DNA from: Ficedula albicollis
Lineage: Eukaryota > Chordata > Aves > Passeriformes > Muscicapidae
NCBI RefSeq assembly: GCF_000247815.1
Contig: NC_021671.1
Span: 26,312,513 to 26,376,512 of the forward strand
Length of the DNA: 64,000 bases
Direction of reading: 5' to 3'
A program made the translations under genes and the position numbers. Shown here in pieces: positions 14,761 to 28,558 of the stretch. Below the pieces are notes generated by a model. That model ran no database searches and had not been told where the DNA came from. It saw only the letters and a program-made list of their open reading frames with translations. The stretch's first letter is position 1; every line of letters begins with the position of its first letter.

Positions 14761-17700
14761 AATATCTGTAATTTAACTGGTACCTGACTTAGAGTCAGGG
14801 TTAGGATTTCATCTCAGTATGGCATAATAAATGTGAGATGAACACTTGTAGATATTTATTAGCAAGTCAGCTGTCCCACTCTTCATGGCTTCTGGAGGAG
14901 AGCCATCCAGTCCAGCTGGTCACTGTAAATGTCTGTCATCCCAGGTCCTTCTGCTCTTATTCTTGTCGTAGTTCTGAGAGTGCCATCATAGTTGTGTTCT
15001 ACTTCTGTCATCTGTGAAGAGGGATTCTATGGCCAGGTTCCATAAGCATTGAAATATTGCCACCAGTCCACAGTCATCCGCAGCAGCCAGAGCTAGTACC
15101 CCATGCTCTCTTCAAGTGGAATGAAAGGAAACAGAGGAATTGTCTCTCGTACTTGCCTAATTTCTCATAGCCATTGACTTTAGGATGACACACATCAGGT
15201 TTGATGGTATATTTCCCTGTTCATTGCTTATGAAAAGATTCTATAATGTAATCTAAGGCTAAATACTTCATCTTCAAACACCTAGAGCAAATGGGTTCTA
15301 CCCTTACCTTTCAGACTTCATAGAGAACACATCTCAAGAGGATTTGGATATCTTCACATGCAGACACTAACCTTGTCACAACCAGTGGCATAAGCTCAAA
15401 TCTGATTCTGCCTGCAAAAAAAATGGAAATTGATGTGGCTACATTTCCTCACATTTGTGTGGAAGGGACCTGACAAAGTCACTACAGGTGCAAAAAAAAT
15501 TCTAATTTTTTTGAAATCCATCCACACACACCCAGAAGAGTACCAGTGTAATCAAGCACATACTTTAGGTGTTCCCGTTCAGAGTTTATTGCAGCTAAAA
15601 AGTAGATGAAGTGGGTTTGCTATCCTGACCTATGGACTGCAGTAGACCTGCTAAAGGAAGAAATTTTGTTCTCCCTGTTAAAGGGAAGGAGCAGGCACCT
15701 GTTGAAATGCTTTTAGCCTAGATCCTCTCATATCTTGACAAAGATAAAAGGATTATTTCTATAGCAATGATACCTACAGGTTCTAGGCAAAACCCGATGT
15801 CCTGACTATACTGGACACTGTATAACACCTAGTACCTATGCCAGTAATTTCCCCTCTCCCTCACTCGAGTGAGATAACTTCAACCCAGAACACGTGTGGA
15901 AGTAGTCATGAAGCACCATCTGCAGCCAGTAACAATGACCAACACACTCAGGTGATGTGGCAGCAAACACAGCTGCAGGGATTTTGGATGTAATGCTGTT
16001 GAAGATATTTACACACATGAACATATATAAGCTTGGGAATGCATGTCCCAGGAAAACTTACCTTCCCAGCTTTGGGTCTGCAAGCCCTGTGCTTAAGGCT
16101 GAGTATATTAACACCTCCCCTCCCCACCCCAAAAATCAGTTTGCACTTGAGATTATGCAGGTGAGTATGGAGATTATACAGGTGTGTATGTCTGTGCAGG
16201 CCCTGCCCTGAGAAAGTGCCTTAGATGAAGTGGAAAGAAGCAATGAAATGCATCCCCTCTTACTTTTGTGTTGATGTTGATGATTTAAATAAAGTTCCCA
16301 GCTCCCCATTTACTCTTAACATAAGGGATGATTTTAACAAACTGTATGGACACATTTGCAGTGGCATAGCATGACATGCATGTGTTTTGTGTTGGGAAAA
16401 AAAGCATTTTCACAGTTAGAAAGCCATAATCTACATATGTACATATTCAGTATTTGCAACATACCTTGTAATACTCTGCTGAAAGCTGTCAGCAGCATGG
16501 GAAGCACTCTCAGCGCAGGTTACAGCCCAGAAAGATTTCTCCTTGCTGGAGGATTACCCAGATACATTCAGGGACCCAGAAACTCTTTAAATGTCTTTAT
16601 TGCAATGGATTCCAACACTGCTGATTTAATTAATCTCTCAGGCACTCTTCCTAGTCACAAGCTTTACCTGATTCTTAATCAAAGAAACAAGACAACACAG
16701 TTCAGGTGCAGCAGAACCAGAGACTCTTCATCCCCACGTGGATCCTTTAGCATCCCCTTGCTTATAAGCTCTAAGCTTGTGAGTATTTGGGTGTTTCATT
16801 TTCTTACTTCTGCCACCTGTGGCAAGGGAGACAAAGAGTCACATAGACTAGCAGACACTCCAAAACTCATTTATATTTGTTTTAAAGAAAGAAAATATTG
16901 GAAGAACAAAAGCTAAAAAAAATAAGTGTCATCCTTCCAATTCAATCCTTTATTTTCAGATGGTGTGGCACACATTCAAGGATGGATAAAGAACGGACGA
17001 GGAGATGCTCTGGGATAAAGGCATCAAATCAGTTCACAAACACAAAAACTGGATCATTTTCAAAAAAGTCAGGTGCACAGTGAGTGGAAGCTGCTCCAAG
17101 TCTCATGTTCATGCAGCAGCCAACAGATGTTGTACATCCATGTCTGAGCAGCCAGCTGTCTTCTCATCAGTATTAAGTGTTCAGCTGACATTAAAGGGAC
17201 AGACAGAATTAAATCTGAGAGCTCAGAAACACAAACAGCTTTTCTGAAGCTTGCGATGTCTACGAATTATTGTGCATGCTTCTTTTTTTTTCTGAAGCAA
17301 AAGTATTAATGAACATTTTAAAAATGAGAAGAATCATGAGAAGAGCAGCCATGGACACCTAAACAGCTCAATAATAATATATAAATATTCTCCAGCAATA
17401 AACACAGGAAATATATGAAAACAACATCATGAAATTTCAAAAGATTAGTATAAAACAGGAAAGAGACAGAAATGACTGCTAAAGACCTTTGAATACAGTC
17501 CTAATAATGTCTTCCCTACCCTGGGTTTTGTGACCTGTTTTGTAAAGAAGTTAGAGATTTGCATACTGTGTCTGACAGCTCAAAAAATGGCACCAGTCTT
17601 ACTTAACAAAAAGAGAGAGAGATATTATTTGGTATAATATATGTCATAGATCAAACAACATTTGCTGTGTCAGTAGATATCCACTCTGACTCCACCCTGA

Positions 17701-18191
17701 CTTGGGTGGAAAAGCCAGATGTTTGTGCTGCTTTTCCTTCCCTGGACGTCTTTTCCATCCCAAAGAAGGCCTAGATACCTGAGAAAGGAGTGGGCAGTGA
17801 TGTCCTCTGCCAGGTCCCCTGAGGTGGGCATTCAATGACTATTAATACAGGATTTTCCTTTTAGTGAACCTGAACCATGGTTTTGATATCAAGGTCAAGA
17901 AAAAAAAATTGAAGATGTACATTAAAGAGCTTACAGTATCTTTGCAAATGTAAGTACACAGTTATTTTTAAGAATTTAAATGAACCACTCTCAATTTATT
18001 CACCCTGAACTGAATCAGCAGATTGACTTTTAGATTATTAGGCTAAATTTTAAATGACAAGAGTTAGGTGAAGAGAATTTTAGCTTTTAAATTTTTGCTT
18101 CAAAATTTCTTCCATTTTATATTAAGGGGGGAAAAAAGGCTAAGAGACAGTGAGTGGCTCTGATGACAGAGAAGCTCTGGGCAGCAAGTTG

Positions 18192-18271
18192 TAGCATAAA
18201 AGGTGCTGAGAGGTTGGAGGGAAAACTCAGCTAGCATAAAAGGTGCTGAGAGGTTGGAGGGAAGACTCAGC
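18192..18271. repeat. 40-bp tandem duplication
   Basis: TAGCATAAAAGGTGCTGAG occurs at 18,192 and 18,232, with one A/G difference. Confidence 0.9.
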
Positions 18272-20300
18272 AAATTTAAGAGGTTTCTGTATCATACAAA
18301 TAATCTGATGTGGACTGTGCATGAATTGGGCTTGTTTGGATACCAGTGTCTTAGATGTCACAGCTTTTCTCTAGCAAGCTAAATAAGACTAAGACAGGTA
18401 AGTTTCTGGTCCTGAGTTCCACATCCTGTACACATTCTTTATTCTCCTATTTGTCCTGGTAACAAAAACATGACATCTGAACACATACTGTACTGCTTCT
18501 CATTAGGTAAGAAAATGTAGAGGCATTTAGAGAAATATATTTAGACAAAATAATGTAGAGATCACTACTTTTCAGTGCAAAGTCTCCAAAATACTTGACA
18601 AGGCAAATTCCTAACCCTTCCTAACTTGCAAGATTTCTACTTTGTATTTACTTTACCTTGCACTCCTTGAAATCACCTGTGGAGAGCCAAAGATGACCAA
18701 AAACCTAGAAATAGAGAGGTTTACAGCCAGCAGCTTAGAGACTTGCTGAGTTAAACTTTACCACATTATGTGACAGCTCCTGCCTTCCATTTGTTTCTTT
18801 CAGGTCTTTTCCGTCTGTTTGTCTTTCAACTTCACACATTTATTCTCTGCTCTTTTTCTCTTGCTCATCAAATACATTCTTGTCTTCATTTTCAAGAGCT
18901 TCTTTAGCATGTTTGCACTCTGTTGTTATTCCTCGCTCTCCATAAAGACGCTGATCCCAGCCAATAACTGGTTGTGTGCTGCATTTCCCAATGCATCCCT
19001 TTGGCACTTCCTCCTTCAGCCATCACATTATGAGTGAAGGATGCCACAAGCACTTAAGGAGTGAATGTGTTGTGCCTTTCAAAGCTTTCCAGCAGAAATC
19101 TTGAAACTCTCATGCTGCACATGTGCTGGAAGTACTGTCTTCCCCATGCTGACCACTAATGACTTCTTGATTCTCTGTATTCTTTTGTCTGCTTGTTTGT
19201 ACCAACTCAAATGTTGTCTCAGGTTATAAATCTGATGAACAGTCAGAAGAATTGTGCTGCCAATAATGATTACAAAGGGTATTGGAGAAAAGAAATATTT
19301 TGTTCAGTAGTAAAGTGATATATACGATTACAAAAGACAAAACTCTTCTCTTTCAAGAGCTCTTAAAAGTAAGAAAAGGAAGCAGATTCACAGCACTGCA
19401 GCTTGTCAGGCTGCTCTGTGTTTGCATGAACAGTGAGCTGTACATCAGTCACTTTGCTCACCTTGAAAATGAAAGAGGCTAAGAAGTCCAGGCCCAGAAA
19501 ATTCTGCAGGAACCTACTAATTATTTATATAAAGGTACACTGTAAAGTATTCAAGATGATCCATCAATCTCTAAAATCCAGCACTGACAGCTACTGTTTT
19601 TGTGGAGAAACATTTCTGTGGCATGCTGCCAAGGGACAGTGAGAGTCTCTCAGAAGCACATTTTTGCCCACAGCAGATGGAAGTAGCAGCCTTTAATTGC
19701 AAGCAGAAGCCTAACAACAGCAAGAAAGGGCAAGATTGTGTAAAAACAGTGGCACAGACAGAGCTGATGATGTTTTCAAGGCAGATGTGTAGCACAAATA
19801 CCTTGTGAAAGGAATGTGCAATGAGCAGTAAAGGACCAAGAATCTTCCCATTAAGTGCAAGTCAATTACCTTTATATCCTCCTATATTAACTGATGGTAT
19901 CTATTCTTAATATACTCTGTTAAGTATTCGTGTGTTCACACATTTTATGTTGAACAGTATGAGCATACTGTATTCCCAGAAATGCTCAGTACTCATGTTC
20001 TATGGCAAAAATTCATTAGTAGTTGAATTCCTGTAATTCTTGTGCAATATACCAAAAAGATTTGTAACCCTGTAAGTGAACTCTACAAACAAAGAGATAA
20101 AAATAAGCTCTGATAATGCCATCGTGGGTGTGTTTGGTCTTTTTCTTTTATTTTTTTTTAACCTTTTAAGTAGAGGGTAAGCTAAAAGAGAAATACATGA
20201 TGAACATGCCCTTTCTGTTATAAACAAGTATGTTTGTGATGGAGCTATCAGATGTTTGTGCTGGAGCTATAAAATTTTGTTTTAGCCTACCCTATATGTT

Positions 20301-20340
20301 CCATATATATATGTGTATATATGTGTATACTAGACTATAT
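20301..20340. repeat. AT/GT-rich simple repeat
   Basis: Alternating (TA)n and TGTATA motifs form a short imperfect microsatellite. Confidence 0.6.
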
Positions 20341-23300
20341 ATGCAGAGGGACTGTGAACAGATGAGGCTGTTTGGCTGCCCAGGAGCACTTGATGCCATG
20401 TTTACATCCTTCTTGTGTCTACCATGTATAATGAGCAAGTATACCAGCAGGTTTTGGGAAATTCAAGGAGCTTTGCCCCAAAGGATGCATTACACTCAGT
20501 TGTTCCAACCATCTGGTGTGTTTCTGTCTGGGCAAACACAATCATAGTTTCCCCCTGCCAACACAGTTACCAGAGAGATGCGTGTGATTATTCTGTCTTT
20601 GGGGAACCCATGGCATCTGGGGAGGTATAAAATAGACCTGTCAAAGTTTAAGAAGTATCTTAGCAGCAGCACGACTGGGTCTTCGACAGGCTGGCCTGGT
20701 AGGTGTCTAATTTAGGATGAGCTCAGTAGCTCTCCAGGCCCCAATAACTCTAAGGACTTGATCTCCATTGCTTGAAATGGAACTTGAGATATGCAGCTCA
20801 CAGGCAGTCACCTACATTTAATATCTAAATTTAGGTGTGTACAATCTGGAGCTGAATCACACTCCTTATTTCCCATTACAGCTCAGGACCTGGCAAAAAT
20901 ACTCAGTCAGAAGCATCATCTGAAACACTTTGACCTCCTTTATTCTCATTTTTTCTCACTACTCTGAAACAGTCCTCACACACCTCCGCAATTAGGTCAA
21001 CTTTGTTGTCTGTCACTCTGACCTCCAGTTCTGAGCCTTTTTACTCACACTCAATCGTCAAAGTGTCTCTTTTACAAAAAAGACATGAGACTTTGAAAGC
21101 CCACAAAAAGCAAAAATTTTATCTCCAGACCCCCTACACATTAAATGTTCATAGGTTAATGGATCAATAGGTGTCCTTTGCATTTTTGAAATCCTACAAG
21201 AGTAGTTAAGAATAATCTTACAACTGAACAAGACTGGGAAGTTTAATGCCCTCAAGCAACATGCTAATGGATTTTGGCTCAACAGGACAAAAAGCAGGGA
21301 GAGAGAAGAGCACACTGACAGGACATGCCTGAGCAGGAAAAATTCAGAAACACACAACATAAAAACTAATAACCCCAAGCATCAGTTAAACCCGACAAAC
21401 AGGTCTTGATAGTACTCAGTAATATTTTTGTTTTGAAATAATGTGATGCTTTTAAAAAGTAACTGAGTCACTTTTGCAATCACAATGAACTGCAACAGGC
21501 CAGAAGCTTCAATAAACTTAGACCAAGAGGAAGGGAAGTGGGTCCCCTCTATGAAAGGAAAGACCTGAGGTCTCAGCCATGACCTGCAGGTATCAGGATA
21601 GTTAAGCTCAAACCTGCAGCACTTCTTTTTCTCTGGTGAATTTGATAAAAGTGCTTTTCAACCTGATAAACATGGGGTGGGTTGAGACTGTGTCTGCACA
21701 GCTGCAAATAAATCACATTTTATCTCAAAAGAAGGCATTCAGTTTGCTGATTTTCCTAACCAGCTAACTCCTGTCTGCTCTAAAGCATTACAAAAGAGCT
21801 CCTACAGAAAAACCAAGAGTGATTGATTTTCAATTCCCAATGCTTTTCCTCTCCATTACAAGGTTTCCTTGTACAGAGACAGTTCTGAGCACCTGAGCAG
21901 AAGGGACAGTCTGATATATCCTTTTCACAGCCTTAAAATGTGCCACTCCAGTTACCAGAATAGAGGCAGGACCTGTTACTAGGTGTCTCAGGGAAGTGAC
22001 TTTTTGTCTATGCAAGGGGAATCTTTCTACTTCTTGTGACAGATGAACTGATAAGTGGCTGGATGGGGACTGCAAGTGACAGCAATGGAAGGTGGATGTT
22101 TGTCATGCCAATATATCTCAGAGATCAGATGGAGATTTTACAGAGCAAAATGTATTTTATTACTCCCTGTGAATGGATCAAATAAGTTCAGCAATAATCT
22201 GGTTTCCATATAAAGGGAGAAAGCCTTCACTTGGAAGGCAGTGTCTTAAAAATGTTTTTACAGCTGACAACTGGACTGAAGGCATCTTACAGATTTGGTC
22301 CTCTGCTGTTACCAGTTGCAGAATCTGCTCACATGTGACACATGCAGGATTGTTTGGGAATGCTCAGCAATCTGGTCGAAGTGTGGGAGGCTCAGTGTCC
22401 AGCTGTGGTGCCTTTCCCTCGCATTCAGCATAGTGCTGGGATCCCCTTTACAAAAGAAAGCACAGAGCAGGGACCAAAGTGGGCTCTACAGTGGGACAAG
22501 GAGGCATTCAAGAGAACAGAATGGGGGGAGTAGAAGACACTGGAAGACGGTGGGAGGGGTGGGTTGGTACAGAGTGGTGACCCTGGCATGGGCTGCCTGA
22601 ACCCTTGATGTGAGCCCAGAGCTGACAGCAGGAGCTCAGGGCAGAACCTGCCTCCCTTCCTCCCTGGCCACGCATCCTCTTTGCTGACATTTGGCAGACC
22701 TAGTCCTGGAGAGCCACCCACCAAGGCTCTCCTTTCCACACACTCACAAAAAATCCTCCCTCATTCTGATATTTACTGCTCCTTCATTAACTACTCTTCA
22801 TGAAAATGTGCTAGTAGGAGAACTGGATTTTTTGACATGGTGTGCTCTTCTGGAAGGGTGTTAAGAGTAATGAAGGATAGAAAATGGAAGTGGGGGGGAT
22901 TGAAAAGTTTACTTCACATGAAGAGATGAGCTTTTGTGGTGGAAAATCATTTGCCAAATGAAGTAATTTTTTATTGCCATATGTTATTTGGAGCTTGTCC
23001 CAAATAAAATAGGTCCTATTTTAATTATTGTGAAAGAACTAAAGCAATGCAATTTCCCTCCTGTCTCAACTTCTGACATGTCAAGTCCAGTGGCTTTATA
23101 CTGGGATAGCTATTCCCATACAGCAAGGAAAATCATTTGGATGTGTCATATTTATAATGACATAGTTATATCCACCCTCTTACCCTATTTTAGCTTTTAT
23201 TTTTACATGACCTTCTCTGCCCACAATGGAATTAATTATCCCAGTAGAACTTGCAGAGCTGGCCTTGGCATGGAGAAAATGAATTGTTGCTGCCCATACA

Positions 23301-24933
23301 TTTATACAGCTGTGGCAATCACAGGAAGTAATAATGTACATGCATATATGCTGACTTTGAAGTAGAAGATGCTGTAACCAAAACCAGGGTACGTGTGTTT
23401 AATTTTAATACCTGTAAACTGAAGTGCAGGCATATTAAGGACTAGAATACATTTTCTATATACAAGAGCTCAGGAATATGTAATAGGAACTGCTCTCACA
23501 GGGAGGAAAGAAAACTACAGCTTTTTCCTGTGGGCAACAAGATTATGCACAATCCAAAAGCAACTGCAGGCAGACATCACCCGTGGCATCACAGCAATCT
23601 GAGCCTGACTACAAATGCAAGGCTTAGGGGCTGCAGGGGAAGCAACCACAGAGTCTTCAGAGAAACCTGGGGACACAACTGCTAAAGTTCATATGCTGGA
23701 TCTATGAGATAACTAGCAGCACATTACAGGGGGGAAAAAAAGGAAGCAGGGTACCTGACAGAGGAACCTTTCAGTGTTCAAATCTCTTTGTGAATACAGC
23801 ATGTAGCCTTCCTCCAGCAGTCATGCTCAATAGGCACTATGATTTTCCAAGACTGAACTGAGCTGTATCACTTCAGGTAAAACAAATCTGTCCATCATTC
23901 TGAGTATTCATGACTCTCTTAGATGCACATAAAACTAAGTTTTGAGCAAGGGGCTGACATTTGTATATGTACAATGGGTAAGATGAAACTCAGGCAAACC
24001 CTCCAGGCTCAGCTACAACACAACTAAAATAAATTATGTCTAAATGACATTACTGAAGAGTAAAAAAGTTATATAAATGGTTAGTAATAATAATACCAGT
24101 GTTCTAAATAGTATAAGTTAATGGATTTGGCAAATGTTACATTCTGTCACCAAAGAAAAGGATAAAACAGTTTAGAAAATGTATAACTTTCCAGTATCAA
24201 CTTCCTGAAAGTCTCATTATTCCCTCTTGGAAAAGAGATCATTTGTTTTAACATTTTGGTTGTTGCTTAAGAGGTTTTACATAATTGTTTGCACTAGATA
24301 TCAGGAACTTGTTTGAAGAATTTGGGTGAGCCCAAAAAAAAACCCTCTTCACTTCTATTGCACTAGATAGATCATTCTTATTGCCTGCTCTGAGTACAAA
24401 CCAGAAACAGCCTCTTTATTGTTTCCTTCATGTTTATTTTTTTTCACCATCAACACTCAGCAGAAAGAGTGTTCACTCTGGGAAAAACAAAAATTACCTA
24501 GTGAAACACAGAGTTTCACAAATATTATTTGACTATGTCTAGAAGTGATAATATCTGTACTGCCCTGGTAAGAATATGAAGAATAACAGAAGTTGTAGGG
24601 ACAAACTTTTATCACAGTATTTAATCAGGTGTGGGTATGTTTCTTTCCACATACAGTTTCCTTTTCCTTCTTCAGCCTACACAACATTCCTGTTTAGTAA
24701 ACTTTATAGAGAAACCAAAGCCATGTTGATGTGTTCTTGTAACAGCTTGTTGTCAATTACTTGCTGCTATTCTTTCTCTTGAATATAACAAATATGCAAG
24801 GTGAAGTGGTAGGAATAACTACTATAGCTTCAGGTGTTCCTATTTCTTTGTGGCCTAGAGAGACATCAAACTAATAAACTAAAATTTACACCATATAGCC
24901 GCATTTTGTCCTGTACTAAGATAAACATAACTT

Positions 24934-24977
24934 AGTGGTGTAAAACCTGCTCATAAGTGGTGTAAAACATGCTCATT
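24934..24977. repeat. 22-bp tandem duplication
   Basis: AGTGGTGTAAAACCTGCTCA at 24,934 is repeated at 24,956 with one C/A change. Confidence 0.85.
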
Positions 24978-25302
24978 CCACTCAATTTAATGACAGTAAA
25001 TAGCACTAGTAATAACACCTGCAGGATTGGCCCTCTTTTCTTCAGAACACCTACATCATTTTTGCCTTCTCTATTACCACTATGAATTCTAACAGCTGCA
25101 ATTTAGCTAGGTAATCATTCAAATGAAATTAAGGCTTCCTTTATCTTTTTCCCAATGAAAGGTGCTTCCAGATTCCCATTTCAACAACAAAGAAATCCTT
25201 GGTCATATTTTAAGAGCAGTTTCAATTAGAGCTATTTATTACTTCTGACTTCTTCCATCACCTTTCTCCACATGTATGCTTAAACCTCCTACTGCAAGTA
25301 TT

Positions 25303-25436
25303 AATATGCATATGTTGATATGGATATGTTTGTAGTATTTATTATATTAAATGGTGATTCCAGTACAGGAATATGCATATGTTGATATGGATATGTTTGT
25401 AATATTTATTATATTAAATGGTGATTCCGGTACAGA
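25303..25436. repeat. 67-bp tandem duplication
   Basis: AATATGCATATGTTGATATG occurs at 25,303 and 25,370. The copies differ at two positions. Confidence 0.92.
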
Positions 25437-27647
25437 CTTTCAATTATTTGAGTGGAGAGAATGCAATCAAAGCATGTTGCAAACTCTGCTATTGACACCT
25501 GCTGTCCACATTCACCTTGGAATGGCTTTGGTAGGCAGGGTTGCACAACAGTTACCAAATGGATGGGAAGGACTGAAGTGCTGAGTGAGTGATCAGAAAG
25601 TGATCAGAAGCAAAGAGTCAAAATGTTGTGAACAAAGACTCATCAGGAACCTGCAGAAGAAAAGATGGTCCTGAATAGTCACTATTTTGGGGTCTCCACC
25701 AAGACATCTAGTTTCCAGTCCATCTCTCACCATACTGTTCTCAGCAAGCACCAGCTGTCAGTGACTGCTGCCATCTACTACAAAGTCAAACCTCCAAGCT
25801 CTTGTCTATCTTGACAGCAGTAGGACATTCTCAGGCTGGCTACTGATGCCTCTTTTTCTTGTGCAGCAGGGGAGGGACAGGTGACAGTAGTTAATTCACT
25901 AATCAGGAGGATATGCTGCCATGACAGTGCAGCTAGGGAAGGGTTAAAATCCTGGAACTCAAGGTTGAGATCAACAGCTAGGGAAAGAGGGACAAGACTC
26001 TGAGGAGGAGGTAGGGGCCAGCAACACAGCAACAGGCAATGAAGAAAGAATGATTTTGACAAAGGAAATGGAACTCTGCAGGGTCGTTCCTCCTTTCACG
26101 TAAGAGAGACAAGCAGAGAAAGCGACAGGACTGTCAGAACAGAAAGCTCAATTCAAAAAATTGGACAAGCACAAGTAAGTGCCTCTTGCAGCTGCTTCTT
26201 CCCTGCCTCTGTGATGGGAGTGTGAACTTTTGCCTGGTACAGCTCCTACCTTTTGTAGTTCTGTTAAAGGCCCTTTTCCCCCTGCCTCATCTGCTGGTTA
26301 AGTATGTTGCTGCACTCAAAGATGGCACCAGAAGTTAAGGATTTATACTGTACGAGGTATGGAGATGGCAGCCAGCACTCTATCTGAAGAAGGCACCTTG
26401 AGTTAGATACAGGGCAGGAGAACGTTGGAGGAGGGACAATGTGTTTTGCTCAAAGGTTTTATATTCCCGCTGTTACACAAAGTTGTTGTGCACCACAAGA
26501 TTCTGCATAACAAGCTGAAGAACTGTGGCATAGGGGGCCCACAGAGACCCTTAGGTTTTCTTCTACGCACAAATTGAGAATTGGGTCCTCCACAAACAAC
26601 TTCTGAGGGGCCTGCAGCATCAGAAGAATTCCCTTCCACCTCTGCTACAAAAGAAACCAGAGAACTCAGCAAAAAAACCATTACATTTATATCTTTGCTT
26701 CTCTCCTTTGTTGGGCACAAGACATGCTTTTGGTGGAGACACCTGATGGGATGAAAAAAACATCTGCATTATTCTTTCTCCCTCTCTTCCAGACATTAAA
26801 TCAGTTCTGGAGTTGTGGGAATCTACGCATGCATTATCCTTCCAGTTGGAATCAAAATATGAGTGTATGAAATGCGGTGTTCAACATTTTTTTCCTGGGT
26901 TAAAATTCATGTGCAAACTAAACGTGATTGTCTGTTTAATCTATCTTTTGGACTGCCACTCAAATAATCAGAGGGTAAAAAGCATTACTTGTGCTGACTG
27001 AATGAAGGGAAAATGTCACCGATTTGGTATTGGCTTTAAAATCATACCAGATACCAGGACCTATAGAAGAGCAACTTTTCATTAAACAAGTTAAAACTTG
27101 ACAGTGAAACCATCAGGTATCCAAGGTCCTGCTCCAGAACATGGGTTACTGATCAACCTGGGTCACTAAAAGTTCAGGTTGTCAGTCTTGTACTTTGCAG
27201 ACAGCATGGCTGTTTAAAGCAATGTTTCTGAAGCTGAAAAACATAAATATCATGTGCTTGGGTTTGGTGCAGGTAACACCAGCAGGTCTGTTTGACTACA
27301 GCTTACATATAACACAGGGCAGTAAAGGAAAATGTTGTCTGTCTTCAGCCTTTCAAAATATTAATTGAAACATTGACATTTTACTGCTGGTTAGGCTACA
27401 AGAATTTATGAGTTAATAACAACACTCTTTCTTGAAATATCCAGGAGTCTAAAGCAGAAATTATAACTGTTTTGAGCTTTAAAAAATGTTTCAGATTTCT
27501 CAAGCATATAATCTTGTTAAATTTGTGATGCTGCATTTTGATTCATTGTGTAGATTAAGTAGGTGCCATAGGACCAGAGGTGAACATCAGATGGTAGTTT
27601 TACCAGCCCTGCTGTGTTTTAAAGAGAGTAACAGAATGCTGTTATAA

Positions 27648-27735
27648 AATCTCAGGATCACACATGTCAACTACACTACAGCACTCAGTGCCATCTCAGG
27701 ATCACACATGTCAACTACACTACAGCACTAAGTGC
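27648..27735. repeat. 44-bp tandem duplication at the CR1 edge
   Basis: ATCTCAGGATCACACATGTC occurs at 27,648 and 27,692, with one C/A difference. It abuts the 135-bp duplication that starts at 27,737. Confidence 0.9.
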
Positions 27736-28300
27736 CATATCTGGTCTTTCCTTAACCACCTCCAGGGAAAGTGATCCCACCACCTCCCTTGGCAGCCCAT
27801 TCCAAGGTCTAATCACCCTTTCTGTGACAATTTCTCCTTACACCAAGTGTAAGACTGTGTTCTCTTGTCCAATATCTGGTCTTTCCTTAACCACCTCCAG
27901 GGAAAGTGATCCCACCACCTCCCTTGGCAGCCCATTCCAAGGTCTAATCACCCTTTCTGTGACAATTTCTCCTTACACCAAGTGTAAGACTGTGTTCTCT
28001 TGTCCAGTCACTGGTTACCTGGGAGAAGAGGCTGACCCCCACCTGGCTACAATCTCCTTTCAGATAGTTGTAAAGTGATAAGGTCTCTCCTGAGGCTCCT
28101 TTTCTCCAAGTTAAACAACGTCAGCTTCCTCACCTGCTCTTCAAGGACTGGTGCTTTATACCAGCTTTGTTTCCTTCCTCTGGACTTGCTCCAGCACCTC
28201 AAGTGTCCCTTGTGGACTGAGGAGCCCAGAACTGCATACGGTACATGAGGTGTGGCCTCACCAGTGGAATACAGAGCAAGTGCTGCGTATAGGGGAAATT
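27692..28300 (-). mobile_element. CR1 LINE fragment, reverse orientation
   Basis: Read on the minus strand this matches the avian CR1 3' region. On plus the telltale segments are ACCTCCAGGGAAAGTGATCC, CAGCCCATTCCAAGGTCTAA, CCTGGGAGAAGAGGCTGACC, TGCTCTTCAAGGACTGGTGC and GGTGTGGCCTCACCAGTG. It lacks the extreme 3' end and all of ORF2's catalytic parts, and it is dead. A 135-bp internal segment is tandemly duplicated (27,737-27,871 and 27,872-28,006). CR1 has no such internal repeat, so the duplication came after insertion or during assembly. Confidence 0.88.
27737..28006. repeat. 135-bp tandem duplication inside CR1
   Basis: Two essentially identical copies begin ATATCTGGTCTTTCCTTAAC at 27,737 and 27,872. 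They create an artificial 84-codon frame at 27,824-28,078 with a repeated peptide, which is not a gene. Confidence 0.93.
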
Positions 28301-28558
28301 ATGTATCTCAGCAAGAAATAGCACCTTAGAAGCAAATCACCCTTGCAAATGAGGAGTTTTCTCAGAAACACTTGGTGAGGTGAGGGATGGGAAGAGTGTG
28401 AAACGCCGGCAGCAATAAATGGTAAATTCCTATGAGTTTATAAGAGCTGCCAAGTAAAGGGCCGGGAAGACAGCCCGAAAGAGCCGTGACAGCCGGGCCA
28501 GGCGCTCCAAGCTCTCCCTGTTACCGAACGGGGCTCTAACACAGAACCCTCTGGGCGG

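Larger units (their letters stand above)
10059..27647. other. Long intergenic stretch, no gene recognised
   Basis: About 17.6 kb of AT-rich unique sequence. The longest non-repetitive open frame (16,356-16,916, plus strand, 186 codons) has no recognisable domain, no signal or membrane pattern and no splice context. All other frames are shorter. I found no tRNA, rRNA or snRNA-like block and no intact transposon. Several small tandem duplications inside it are listed separately. If avian gene order matches human, RAB20 could lie upstream of NAXD, but I could not find its GTPase motifs here. Confidence 0.6.

Noticed and set aside
16356..16916. 186-codon plus-strand frame
   Set aside because: It has no recognisable domain, composition typical of random translation, and a length near what chance allows in 64 kb of six-frame sequence.
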